Source of the DNA: Candidatus Iainarchaeum sp.
GTDB lineage: Archaea > Iainarchaeota > Iainarchaeia > Iainarchaeales > GCA-2688035
Reading direction: 5' to 3'
DNA length: 8,506 bases
Assembly: GCA_026396975.1 (NCBI GenBank)
Contig: JAPLVT010000046.1
Coordinates: 1 to 8,506 of the forward strand
Both the position numbers and the translations under genes were made by a program. The notes below the pieces were generated by a model. The model was not told the origin of the DNA, ran no database searches, and worked only from the letters and a program-made list of their open reading frames with translations. Each line of letters starts with the position of its first letter. Positions within the stretch are counted from its first letter, which is position 1. Below are positions 1 to 6,050 of this stretch, in pieces.

Positions 1-236
1 GAATCAACAAGGTATATGCCCTTGAAGCAAACCATCTTCAGCGGCGGCAGGCCGAAAATGCTCGGCGCGTTTCTCGCGGGCTCAAAAATAAGCGACCAGT
101 AAACAGGCCCCCTCTTTCTATGGTCGCGCAAGACAATAGGGTCGTTGATGCCTTCGGCGCGCAGCAGCCTATCAAGCTGTGAAATCTCTTCCACGCTCAA
201 ACCGAGTTTTTCAACGCCGGAAAAAAGCGATGCCAT
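1..236 (-). CDS. Unrecognised protein, N-terminal 78 residues (3' end outside window)
   Basis: An open frame reads leftwards from an ATG at 236 and runs off the left edge without a stop, giving 78 residues that begin MASLFSGVEKLGLSVEE. The first 30 residues look helical. They are followed by a basic stretch (RDHRKRGP) and a hydrophobic, probably beta-rich part (VYWSLIFEP, KMVCFKGIYLV). I do not recognise the family. No signal peptide or membrane segment is visible. The start is supported by a TATA-like ATATTAAAAA on the same strand centred about 28 nt upstream, which fits a leaderless archaeal mRNA. The gene is divergent from pyrE, with a 64-nt gap. The longer pyrE-frame start at 145 would overlap this gene and is less likely. 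Confidence 0.6.
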   Translation of the reverse strand, partial: MASLFSGVEKLGLSVEEISQLDRLLRAEGINDPIVLRDHRKRGPVYWSLIFEPARNAPSIFGLPPLKMVCFKGIYLVD

Positions 237-249
237 GTTAGAAATCCAC

Positions 250-258
250 TTTAAAAAT
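250..258 (+). promoter_or_regulatory. TATA-like box for pyrE
   Basis: TTTAAAAAT stands about 47 nt upstream of the pyrE ATG. A start of transcription about 25 nt downstream would fall near 280, leaving a leader of about 20 nt that contains the GGAGG site at 288-292. Confidence 0.45.
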
Positions 259-259
259 G

Positions 260-269
260 TTTTTAATAT
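260..269 (-). promoter_or_regulatory. TATA-like box for the divergent left-edge gene
   Basis: On the minus strand these bases read ATATTAAAAA. The centre lies about 28 nt upstream of the ATG at 236, the spacing expected for a leaderless archaeal transcript. The box lies immediately beside the pyrE TATA box on the other strand. Confidence 0.4.
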
Positions 270-287
270 CTGTTTGTTTGGTTTGGC

Positions 288-292
288 GGAGG
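288..292 (+). promoter_or_regulatory. Shine-Dalgarno site deciding the pyrE start
   Basis: GGAGG ends 8 nt before the ATG at 301. It favours that start over upstream in-frame TTG/ATG codons at 145-150, which lie inside the divergent gene and upstream of the probable promoter. Confidence 0.6.
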
Positions 293-300
293 CAAAATCA

Positions 301-933
301 ATGAACCCAAAGGAAAAGCTTGCGTGCGAATTGTTCGATATCGGGGCAGTGAAGTTCGGCACCTTCACGCTCAAAAGCGGGCTGCTAAGCCCGATTTACA
401 TTGACCTCAGGGTGCTTGTTTCATACCCGAATGTTTTGCGGGACGTTGCGGCTGAACTGATAAAAATAAAGGCGCCGCTGGAATTCGACAGGATAGCGGG
501 AATTCCTTACGCAGCGATTTCAATCGCGACAGCCGTGTCATTGCTCGCGGGCTACCCAATGATTTACCCGAGGAAAGAGCAGAAGGGATACGGGACAAAG
601 AGGGAGATAGAGGGCGAGTTTAAGGCTGGCGAAACAGTTCTTGTTTACGACGATTTGATTACGACAGGCGCTAGCAAGTTCGAGGCAATAGCGCCGCTTG
701 AGGAAGCCGGGCTGAAGGTCAAGGACGTTGTCGTGCTGGTCGACAGGGAGCAGACCGGAAAAAAAGAGCTTGAGGAAAAAGGCTATGCCCTGCACTCTGT
801 CTTCATGATGAGCGAGATTCTCGACCTGCTGCTGAAAAATGGCAGGATAACAAAGCAGCAGTTCGAAAGCATCAAGGAATACTTCAAAAACCCCGAAGAA
901 TGGGACAAGAAACACAGGGGCGCAGGCAAATGA
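301..933 (+). CDS. pyrE: Orotate phosphoribosyltransferase
   Basis: This enzyme joins orotate to PRPP to make orotidine 5'-monophosphate (OMP), the fifth step of pyrimidine synthesis, in the cytoplasm. The 210-residue protein has the type I phosphoribosyltransferase layout. A hood and N-terminal segment (FTLKSGLLSPIYIDLR, about 22-37) is followed by IAGIPYAAISIAT (65-77). The catalytic flexible loop RKEQKGYGT lies at about 91-99, and the PRPP-binding motif VLVYDDLITTGAS at 113-125. Canonical enzymes have VEDVITTGGS at the last position, so the key acidic pair and TTG are kept. The length is normal for a stand-alone archaeal PyrE. The ATG at 301 is chosen for its GGAGG site and because it leaves room for a promoter. 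The TGA stop overlaps a short ATG frame that repeats the pyrF start. pyrF follows 54 nt later, so the two consecutive UMP steps are probably co-transcribed. Confidence 0.93.
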   Translation: MNPKEKLACELFDIGAVKFGTFTLKSGLLSPIYIDLRVLVSYPNVLRDVAAELIKIKAPLEFDRIAGIPYAAISIATAVSLLAGYPMIYPRKEQKGYGTKREIEGEFKAGETVLVYDDLITTGASKFEAIAPLEEAGLKVKDVVVLVDREQTGKKELEEKGYALHSVFMMSEILDLLLKNGRITKQQFESIKEYFKNPEEWDKKHRGAGK

Positions 934-1003
934 ACTACAGCGAAACGCCTTGTGCGAAAACGCGAAAAATTGGGGGAGCGCATTGAGATGAACTACAGCG
1001 AAA
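930..1003 (+). repeat. Partial duplication of the pyrF start region
   Basis: The 16-mer ATGAACTACAGCGAAA occurs at 930-945 and again at 988-1003, exactly 58 nt apart. The second copy is the pyrF start. After the 16-mer the copies stay loosely alignable with small gaps through an AAAAAT..GG..GCATTG stretch. The first copy overlaps the pyrE stop as ATGA and encodes only 18 residues before a TGA at 984-986. Because 58 is not a multiple of three, the first copy is out of frame with pyrF. It is either a decaying duplication or a short upstream ORF. Confidence 0.7.
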
Positions 1004-1848
1004 TGCTGCGCGATAGCGCGCAAAAATCCGGCGGCATTGTCTGCATGGGCGCAGACCCAGTGCTTGAGAAAATACCGCTGCAAGAGAAAAGCGTTGAGAA
1101 AAAGATATCTGATTTTTTTGTGAAAATAATCGATGCCGCGATTTCCGAGGGCGCGGCGCCAGCCGCAATAAAGCCGAATTACGCTTTTTACGCGCAGTAC
1201 GGCTGGGACGGCCTGCGGGCGCTGCACAGGGTCTGCGAGTATACCAAAAAAAACAAAATTCCATTGATTCTTGACGCAAAACGCGGCGACATCGGGAAAA
1301 CAAACGAGGCTTACGCGAAAGAGGTTTTCGAGTTCTGGGGGGCGGACTGCGTAACGCTAAGCCCTTTTTTGGGGAGCGACAGCGTCCTTCCGTTTGTAAA
1401 GTGGTGCGAGGAAAAAGGCAAGGGCGTTTACCTGCTTAACAGGACAAGCAACCCGGGCGCAGCGGAAATACAGAACCTCATTTGCAACAGAAAAGAATTT
1501 TACTCGATTATTTCCGAGAAAATCGTTGAATGGGGAAAAAACGCGCATGGGAACGCGGGCGCTGTGGTTGGCGCAACATCAATCGCCGAGTTTGAAAAAA
1601 TCGTTTCTTTTTTTGTGAAAAGCGGCGCAAAAGTGCCGCTGCTCATTCCGGGTGTCGGAGCCCAGGGCGGCAGCGCCGCGGAAGTAACCGCGGCAATGAA
1701 AAAATCTGGCTACGAGCTCGCGCTTGCGCGCATAAATAGTAGCAGTGGAATCAATTACGCTTACGAAAAGGAAAAAACAAGCGATTTTGCGGGTGCAGCC
1801 GTGCGCGAGATAAAGAAGATGAACAAGGAGATTGGCGCGCTGTGGTGA
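988..1848 (+). CDS. pyrF: Orotidine 5'-phosphate decarboxylase, subfamily 2
   Basis: This enzyme decarboxylates OMP to UMP, the last step of de novo UMP synthesis, and directly follows pyrE. The protein is 286 residues, longer than the roughly 210-230-residue enzyme usual in archaea. Its motifs match the longer PyrF subfamily 2 (TIGR02127 type): IKPNYAFYAQYG at 61-72, the catalytic DAKRGDIGKT at 96-105 (Lys98 and Asp101), LNRTSNPGA at 150-158, and the phosphate-binding PGVGAQGG at 221-228. It should be a cytoplasmic TIM-barrel dimer. The ATG at 988 is preferred because GGGGAG ends 9 nt upstream and the protein then begins with the expected short helix. An in-frame GTG at 952 would add 12 charged residues inside the duplicated region. 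The stop overlaps the start region of the next gene, which indicates translational coupling. Confidence 0.92.
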   Translation: MNYSEMLRDSAQKSGGIVCMGADPVLEKIPLQEKSVEKKISDFFVKIIDAAISEGAAPAAIKPNYAFYAQYGWDGLRALHRVCEYTKKNKIPLILDAKRGDIGKTNEAYAKEVFEFWGADCVTLSPFLGSDSVLPFVKWCEEKGKGVYLLNRTSNPGAAEIQNLICNRKEFYSIISEKIVEWGKNAHGNAGAVVGATSIAEFEKIVSFFVKSGAKVPLLIPGVGAQGGSAAEVTAAMKKSGYELALARINSSSGINYAYEKEKTSDFAGAAVREIKKMNKEIGALW

Positions 1849-1853
1849 AAGCC

Positions 1854-2399
1854 ATGAAGCTGAAAATCGGCGTTATGGGCGGCGCTGCTTACGAGCACAG
1901 CAAGGAAAACCTCGAAAGGGCCGCTGCTGTCGGAAAAGCGATTGCCGAAAACAATTGCATCTTATTTTACGGGGCGACTATCGGGCTGCCGCTTGCGGCC
2001 GCGAAAGCCGCAAGGGAAGCCGGCGCGCTTGTTGTCGGCGTTAGCCCTGCTGCGAATGAAAAAGAGCACAGGGAGAAATACAAGTATCCGACCGACTCTT
2101 GTGATGCTGTTGTTTTCACTGGGCACGGCTTTCAGGGCAGGAATGTCATGCTTGTGCGCTCCTGCGACGCGATTGTAATAATCGGCGGCAGGGTCGGCAC
2201 AATGAGCGAGTTTGCGGTTGCGTATGCGGAGCAAAAGCCGATTGGCGTGCTGCTGGGAAGCGGAAGGTTTGCCGACAAGGTCGCGGAACTTGACAAGGAA
2301 GTGCTGCGGGGAGAGATGCCGACGCCGATAGTGTATGAAAAAGAGCCGAAAGCGCTGGTTGAGAAGCTGCTGCGCGCACTCCGCGGCTCGCGGAAATGA
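1854..2399 (+). CDS. LOG-like / TIGR00725-type Rossmann protein
   Basis: This 181-residue protein has the SLOG/LOG (lysine-decarboxylase-like) fold: a starting strand KIGVMGG at 4-10, a GRN segment at 95-97, and the nucleotide-binding signature GGRVGTMSE at 111-119. The signature is a variant of PGGxGTxxE, with Val in the variable position. Well-studied LOG enzymes hydrolyse nucleoside 5'-monophosphates to base and ribose 5-phosphate. Members close to TIGR00725 are mostly uncharacterised, so that activity is an inference here. ATG 1854 is chosen because GGTGA (1844-1848, overlapping the pyrF stop) lies 5 nt upstream. GTG codons at 1842 and 1845 are in frame and would add four or three residues. 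Its place between UMP synthesis and AMP phosphorylase genes suggests a role in nucleotide salvage. Confidence 0.85.
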   Translation: MKLKIGVMGGAAYEHSKENLERAAAVGKAIAENNCILFYGATIGLPLAAAKAAREAGALVVGVSPAANEKEHREKYKYPTDSCDAVVFTGHGFQGRNVMLVRSCDAIVIIGGRVGTMSEFAVAYAEQKPIGVLLGSGRFADKVAELDKEVLRGEMPTPIVYEKEPKALVEKLLRALRGSRK

Positions 2400-2407
2400 T
2401 TAAATAC
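2400..2407 (+). promoter_or_regulatory. TATA box for AMP phosphorylase gene
   Basis: TTAAATAC begins directly after the TGA of the preceding gene. Its centre is about 32 nt before the ATG at 2436, and a pyrimidine-rich stretch follows. No Shine-Dalgarno site is visible, so a leaderless or very short-leader transcript is likely, independent of the pyrE-pyrF run. Confidence 0.55.
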
Positions 2408-2435
2408 TGTTTTTTCTTTTTATTTTAGCGTTCTT

Positions 2436-3968
2436 ATGCCTAATCACCACAGCGAGTACAGCCAGGTAATGCGCGTAAAGCCTTTTGACATCGAGGCGAA
2501 AAAGCTTGTAAGCATTTTGAGCCACACTGATGCCGTGGAGCTCGGTGTTTTTCCGCTCGACAGGGTTGAACTGAAAAACCTGCGCAACGGCAAGAAGATT
2601 GTGACTGTTGTGGATGTAACGAAAACAATGGTAAAGCAGGACGAGCTCGGGATTTTTAAGGACGTAAAGGAAAAGCTCGGCGTGAGGAGCGGCGACAGGA
2701 TTGAGGTAAAGCCTGCCGCAAAGCCCGACAGCGTCGGCTTTATAAAGAAAAAGCTCGACGGCGAAACCCTGGGCGAGCAGGAATTGTTCGCGATAGTAAA
2801 GGGCATACAGAGCAACGAGCTCAGCGAGATAGAAACAAGCGCTTTTGTCAGCGCGGTTTACATGCATGGGTACACGCTTGATGAAACAGTCGCAATGACA
2901 AGGGCGATGGCAAGCGGCGGAAAAAAATTAAAGCTGTCGCGCGGACCGGTGCTTGACAAGCACTGCATAGGCGGAATAAACGGCAGGACGACGATGATAG
3001 TCGTGCCGATAATCGCGGCAGCAGGCTATGTCATCCCGAAGACTAGCAGCAGGAGCATCACCTCCGCGGCTGGAACAGCGGACGCGATGGAGGTTGTCGC
3101 GAACGTCTGCCTTTCGCTTGAAAAAATAAAGACGATAACGGAAAAAATCGGCGGAGTAATCGTATGGGGCGGAGCGCTTGACCTCGCGCCGGTTGACGAC
3201 GAGATAATAAAAATAGAGCACACTTTTTCCATGGACCCTGTCGGGCAGGTAATTGCCAGCGTGATGTCGAAGAAGGCGAGCGTCGGCAGCGAGTACATTG
3301 TAATAGACCTTCCAGTCGGCCCTGAGGTTAAGATTCAGGGCAGGGAAATTGCGGAGGAGCTCGCGAAAAAATTCATCAAGGTCGGCGACAAGCTCGGCAT
3401 GCGCGTGGAGGCAATACTGACTGATGGAACAGAGCCCTGCGGCAGCGCTTTCGGCCCCGCGCTAGAGGCAAAGTATGTCATGGAAATACTTGAGGGAAAG
3501 TTTTTCGACAACCTCGCGCAGAAGAGCTGCGAGCTTGCGGGAGCGCTGTTCGAGCTTGTGGGAAGAACCAAAAAAGGCAGGGGCTTCGCGCTTGCGAAGG
3601 AGATTCTTGACAGCGGGAAGGCGCTGCAGAAAATGCAGGAAATAATAAAGGCCCAGGGCCCTAAATGCCTGCATAGCAATGAAATTGCGCTTTCGAAGAT
3701 GAAAAAAGAAATAAGGTCGGCTGTTTCCGGCGAAATAAACAGCATAAACCTCAGGGAGTGCATAAATATCGCGAGAATCGCGGGAGCGCCCGCGGACGAG
3801 AAAGCCGGGCTGTTTTTGCACGTGCAGGTAGAGGAAAGGATAAAGAAAGGCCAGCCGCTTTTCACTATTTTCGCTGAGAACAAGAGGAAGCTGCAGCTGG
3901 CCGTAAAATACGCGAAAAAATCCTGCGTTGTCGAAACGCGCAGGATGGTACTGGAAAAGTTCCAGTGA
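2436..3968 (+). CDS. deoA: AMP phosphorylase (NMP phosphorylase)
   Basis: It catalyses AMP (or other NMP) plus phosphate to base plus ribose 1,5-bisphosphate. This is the entry to the archaeal NMP pathway that uses ribose-1,5-bisphosphate isomerase and form III RuBisCO. The 510-residue length fits the family (about 500). Residues about 12-92 form the extra N-terminal domain of archaeal AMP phosphorylases (MRVKPFDIE, LGVRSGDRIEV). The glycosyltransferase-family-3 part follows, with EIETSAFVSAVYMHG at about 131-145, DKHCIGG at 174-180, and the substrate/phosphate loop KTSSRSITSAAGTADAMEV at 202-220. The active-site elements appear intact. The ATG at 2436 is chosen from the TATA spacing; an ATG at 2469 (residue 12) is a possible alternative. 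Neither the isomerase nor RuBisCO is in this window, so the complete pathway cannot be claimed. Confidence 0.93.
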   Translation: MPNHHSEYSQVMRVKPFDIEAKKLVSILSHTDAVELGVFPLDRVELKNLRNGKKIVTVVDVTKTMVKQDELGIFKDVKEKLGVRSGDRIEVKPAAKPDSVGFIKKKLDGETLGEQELFAIVKGIQSNELSEIETSAFVSAVYMHGYTLDETVAMTRAMASGGKKLKLSRGPVLDKHCIGGINGRTTMIVVPIIAAAGYVIPKTSSRSITSAAGTADAMEVVANVCLSLEKIKTITEKIGGVIVWGGALDLAPVDDEIIKIEHTFSMDPVGQVIASVMSKKASVGSEYIVIDLPVGPEVKIQGREIAEELAKKFIKVGDKLGMRVEAILTDGTEPCGSAFGPALEAKYVMEILEGKFFDNLAQKSCELAGALFELVGRTKKGRGFALAKEILDSGKALQKMQEIIKAQGPKCLHSNEIALSKMKKEIRSAVSGEINSINLRECINIARIAGAPADEKAGLFLHVQVEERIKKGQPLFTIFAENKRKLQLAVKYAKKSCVVETRRMVLEKFQ

Positions 3969-4037
3969 GCAGCCGGAGAGCTGGAATGCGGAAAATTTTA
4001 TAGCCTGCGAATATTTTTTGGCACAAGCAAAAACTCG

Positions 4038-4060
4038 AAAAAATAGCCAGGCTATTTTTT
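4038..4060. terminator. Perfect inverted repeat between convergent deoA and ksgA
   Basis: AAAAAATAGCC, one A, then GGCTATTTTTT form a perfect 11-bp inverted repeat with a 1-nt centre. Read either way it ends in six Ts, so it can act as a terminator for both convergent genes. It contains the ksgA TAG stop (4052-4054) and its last two Lys codons. A separate T-run at 4013-4019 could also end deoA transcripts. Confidence 0.55.
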
Positions 4061-4873
4061 GAGCCTGTTGAATATTTCCTCAAATTCCTTTACTTCCACA
4101 AGCGTTGCTTTCACATCACGCAACTCAAGGGCTGCGGCTTTTTCACTGAATTTTTTCTCGTTGGCGCCAAAGATGTCACGCACAAACGGGTACGCGATTA
4201 TAAGCGCGTTGCGCATGTTTTTGTTCTGGAACCTGAAAACCGCTTTCACGAAACGCGTGAACTCCGCATTGTTTTTTACCGCAGGCTTTGTTTTCAGCCT
4301 TGAAAGCAAAACAATCGCGCTGTCGCTTTGCGGCCTCGGGAAAAAGCATTCGTGGGAAATCCTTTCAACTATTTTAGCGCTGTACCTGTGCTGCGTGAGC
4401 ACTGTGAGCGCGTTGTATTCGCAGAAGCCAGGCAGCGCCACGAGTTTTTCCGCGAACTCGCGCTGCAGGACAAGGACCGCTGTTTCAAAGTCAGCCTCGA
4501 AGATGCGGTACATTATTTCCGTGCTGTGCATGTAGGGCGGCAGGCTAACGACCTTGTTAAAGGAAGGCAGCTTCGCCTCAAGAAAATTGCAGCAGCGCAG
4601 CTCGAGGTTTTTTTTCGGAAGTTCCGCTTCCAGCAGCCCGCAGAGCTTTTTGTCCAGCTCGAATGCTATGACCTTGCATTTCTTTTGCAGTTCGCGCGTG
4701 AGAAAGCCAGTGCCAGCGCCTATTTCAAGCACTTTGTCTGTTTTTTTCAGCCCTGCGAGCTTTACCAGCTCTTCCACAAGCGCCTGGTTGATTACGAAGT
4801 TTTGCGCGAGCTTTTTGCGGGGGCTGAACCTGTATTTTACCATGAGGTTCTGCAGTTCTTCAAACAAGGCCAT
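4052..4873 (-). CDS. ksgA: 16S rRNA adenine dimethyltransferase family protein (KsgA/Dim1)
   Basis: The family dimethylates two adjacent adenines near the 3' end of 16S rRNA and acts as a late checkpoint in small-subunit assembly. The 273-residue protein has the family start KKLAQNFVIN at about 20-29, SAM motif I GAGTGFLT at 52-59, and the acidic residue of motif II in FELD at 71-74. The C-terminal helical domain is present. Two normally conserved places differ. Motif III, usually GDA, reads CNF at about 95-97. Motif IV, usually NLPY, reads LPPY at 111-114, so the conserved Asn is Leu. The fold and context (L21e-rpoF-DUF655-ksgA) support orthology, but catalysis may be altered. The gene lies 75 nt after DUF655, with a stem-loop between them, and ends inside the inverted repeat shared with deoA. 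Confidence 0.88.
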   Translation of the reverse strand: MALFEELQNLMVKYRFSPRKKLAQNFVINQALVEELVKLAGLKKTDKVLEIGAGTGFLTRELQKKCKVIAFELDKKLCGLLEAELPKKNLELRCCNFLEAKLPSFNKVVSLPPYMHSTEIMYRIFEADFETAVLVLQREFAEKLVALPGFCEYNALTVLTQHRYSAKIVERISHECFFPRPQSDSAIVLLSRLKTKPAVKNNAEFTRFVKAVFRFQNKNMRNALIIAYPFVRDIFGANEKKFSEKAAALELRDVKATLVEVKEFEEIFNRLKK

Positions 4874-4910
4874 GAAAACCGTCTCTTAACCAGAAAAGAT
4901 TTTTGTTCCG

Positions 4911-4938
4911 GCTGCTGTTTTTTTGAAAAAACCGCAGC
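4911..4938. repeat. Stem-loop between DUF655 gene and ksgA
   Basis: GCTGCTGTTTTTT pairs with AAAAAACCGCAGC across a 2-nt centre, with a single T/C mismatch. It begins 11 nt after the DUF655 stop on the minus-strand transcript. The T-run is inside the stem and not after it, so it is not a typical terminator. It may be a processing or attenuation structure upstream of ksgA. Confidence 0.4.
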
Positions 4939-4948
4939 TGTGCGGGCG

Positions 4949-5530
4949 CTAGTAGCGTCTCCTGAAGCCGCTTTCCCTTTCCTTCACGGGCGGCCGTGCG
5001 AAAAGATAGTGCGTGAGGTCTTTTTCGTGCAGTTCCAGTTCAATGCGCTTTACTATTGTTTTCACCGGGTCCGGCAGCAATCGCACTCTTGCAGCCAGTT
5101 CTTCGAATGACTCAAAGGGCTTTTTCCTTCTCTCGTCAAGAATGTCCTGGACGTGCTTTTTTCCCATGCCCGGCAGCAGCTCGAGCTGGTGCCTTTTGAG
5201 CGAAATCGGGCCCCCTGTGTTGAATATTTCAAGGAAGCGCGGCTTGTTTTCCAAGACAATTTTCTCTATCGCTTTCTCAAGCTCCGCGGCCGCAGTGCTG
5301 GTAAGGTCTTCGGAATTGATGCGCCTTTTGATGAACTCTATTTTGTCGCGCACGTCCTTGCCGACGTAAACAGAGTCCATTATTTTCAGCTCGACGCCGG
5401 CTTTTGGGGTTACTTCAAGCAGAGTGAAAAATTGGCTGCCCAAAACCTGCGCGATCGGCTCGGCTTTGTAGCTGGTGCTCTTACCCTGGGCCAAAAAATC
5501 CAGGACTACAGCGTTTTCCTCGTTCGGCAT
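4949..5530 (-). CDS. DUF655 family protein with helix-hairpin-helix
   Basis: This 193-residue protein belongs to the archaeal DUF655 family (PF04919 type). The N-terminal half is a beta-rich nucleic-acid-binding-like region (AVVLDFLAQGK, QFFTLLEVTPKAG, VYVGKDVRDKI). Then follows a helix-hairpin-helix at about 118-135 (LLPGMGKKHVQDILDER), the KPFESFEEL segment at 137-145, and a basic tail ending RRRY. HhH motifs bind nucleic-acid backbones without sequence preference. The molecular function of the family is not known to me. It lies between rpoF and ksgA, as in many archaea, which argues for a role in ribosome or RNA metabolism. The ATG at 5530 is preceded by GGAG only 2 nt away, a weak ribosome site. 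Confidence 0.88.
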   Translation of the reverse strand: MPNEENAVVLDFLAQGKSTSYKAEPIAQVLGSQFFTLLEVTPKAGVELKIMDSVYVGKDVRDKIEFIKRRINSEDLTSTAAAELEKAIEKIVLENKPRFLEIFNTGGPISLKRHQLELLPGMGKKHVQDILDERRKKPFESFEELAARVRLLPDPVKTIVKRIELELHEKDLTHYLFARPPVKERESGFRRRY

Positions 5531-5591
5531 AACTCCAACCTTCTTCTTTCAGAAACAACAAAACACCAATTCTTCGCTTTTTCACTGAAAA

Positions 5592-5729
5592 CCCCGGATT
5601 TTTTTTGAAACGCCCATTGTTTTTATTTCTGCGTCTTCAACAAAAATTTTTGAAACGCCTTTGCTTTTAATTTCCCGTATCTCAAAACAACTTTTTCTGA
5701 ATCGCTTGCCAATTTTATTTCCTGTATTT
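5592..5729 (-). repeat. Three degenerate 45-47-bp tandem repeats starting in the rpoF 3' end
   Basis: On the minus strand three units begin AAATACAGGAAATAAAA (5729), AGATACGGGAAATTAAAA (5682) and AAGACGCAGAAATAAAAA (5637). Each continues into a CAA..GCGTTTCAAAAA-like stretch. The first unit begins in the last Lys-Tyr-Arg-Lys codons of rpoF. The spacings are 47 and 45 nt, so the copies are not in one frame. The units fill most of the spacer before DUF655, and each carries an AT-rich TATA-like core. Confidence 0.65.
5619..5628 (-). promoter_or_regulatory. Possible TATA box upstream of DUF655
   Basis: On the minus strand AAATAAAAAC lies in the last tandem repeat unit, about 93 nt before the DUF655 start. 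A transcript from it would have a leader of roughly 65 nt. It is supported only by composition and could simply be a by-product of the repeat. Confidence 0.25.
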
Positions 5730-6050
5730 TTTTGCGATGTCCAGAATCTTCTGCGCCTTTGCGGCGTCCACAGGCTGGTCCTTCGGGAACAGCATTTCGA
5801 CTACTTCCTTCCGCTCGGGCAGGATATCGATAATCTTGACAATTATCTCAGGGCTCAGGCCCTCGACTTCGGCAAGATCTTTCCTGATTTTTTCTGACTG
5901 GCTCGGGCTAAGCTTCGAGAACCTCTTGACATACGTTGCGGTAAGGTCCTGCTCGTAGCTCAGGTCCTTCTCTTTCTTTCTCTCTGCAAGAAGCTCCTTG
6001 ACCTCGTTAAGGTCGACTGGCTTCTGCGACAATAACTTGCTTCCAATCAT
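5715..6050 (-). CDS. rpoF: DNA-directed RNA polymerase subunit F (Rpb4 family)
   Basis: RpoF pairs with RpoE (Rpb7) to form the stalk of archaeal RNA polymerase, which helps open complex formation and binds emerging RNA. The 111-residue protein is of normal length. It has the N-terminal tip segment (VDLNEVKELLAERK, about 12-25) followed by the HRDC-like helical domain, with LSPSQSEKIRKDL, LSPEIIVKIIDILP and KAQKILDIAKKY. The ATG start overlaps the L21e stop as ATGA, so translation is coupled to L21e. The partner rpoE gene is not in the window. Its 3' terminal codons are the first unit of the tandem repeats in the following spacer. Confidence 0.92.
   Translation of the reverse strand: MIGSKLLSQKPVDLNEVKELLAERKKEKDLSYEQDLTATYVKRFSKLSPSQSEKIRKDLAEVEGLSPEIIVKIIDILPERKEVVEMLFPKDQPVDAAKAQKILDIAKKYRK

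Noticed and set aside
145..300. 52-codon N-terminal extension of PyrE from TTG 145 or ATG 148
   Set aside because: It overlaps the divergent left-edge gene, precedes the probable promoter and does not resemble PyrE. The GGAGG site supports ATG 301.
538..1227. Minus-strand frame of 229 codons across pyrE and pyrF
   Set aside because: It is antisense to two clear enzymes and has no recognisable domain, promoter or ribosome site.
3335..3883. Minus-strand frame of 182 codons inside AMP phosphorylase
   Set aside because: It is a complement artefact of the strongly conserved deoA gene; its hydrophobicity reflects reversed Lys/Glu codons.
3991..4020. TATA-like AAAATTTTATAG downstream of deoA
   Set aside because: No plus-strand gene or recognisable RNA follows; ksgA is convergent. 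It is more likely AT-rich 3' flank with a termination T-run.
4328..5110. Long plus-strand frame of 260 codons antisense to ksgA and DUF655
   Set aside because: It lies wholly opposite two well-recognised genes, has no family resemblance and is rich in Phe, Leu and Cys as expected of the complement of lysine-rich coding sequence.
5584..5619. 11-codon minus-strand frame starting ATGGGCGTTTC in the repeat spacer
   Set aside because: It is too short, has no ribosome site and is explained by the tandem repeats.
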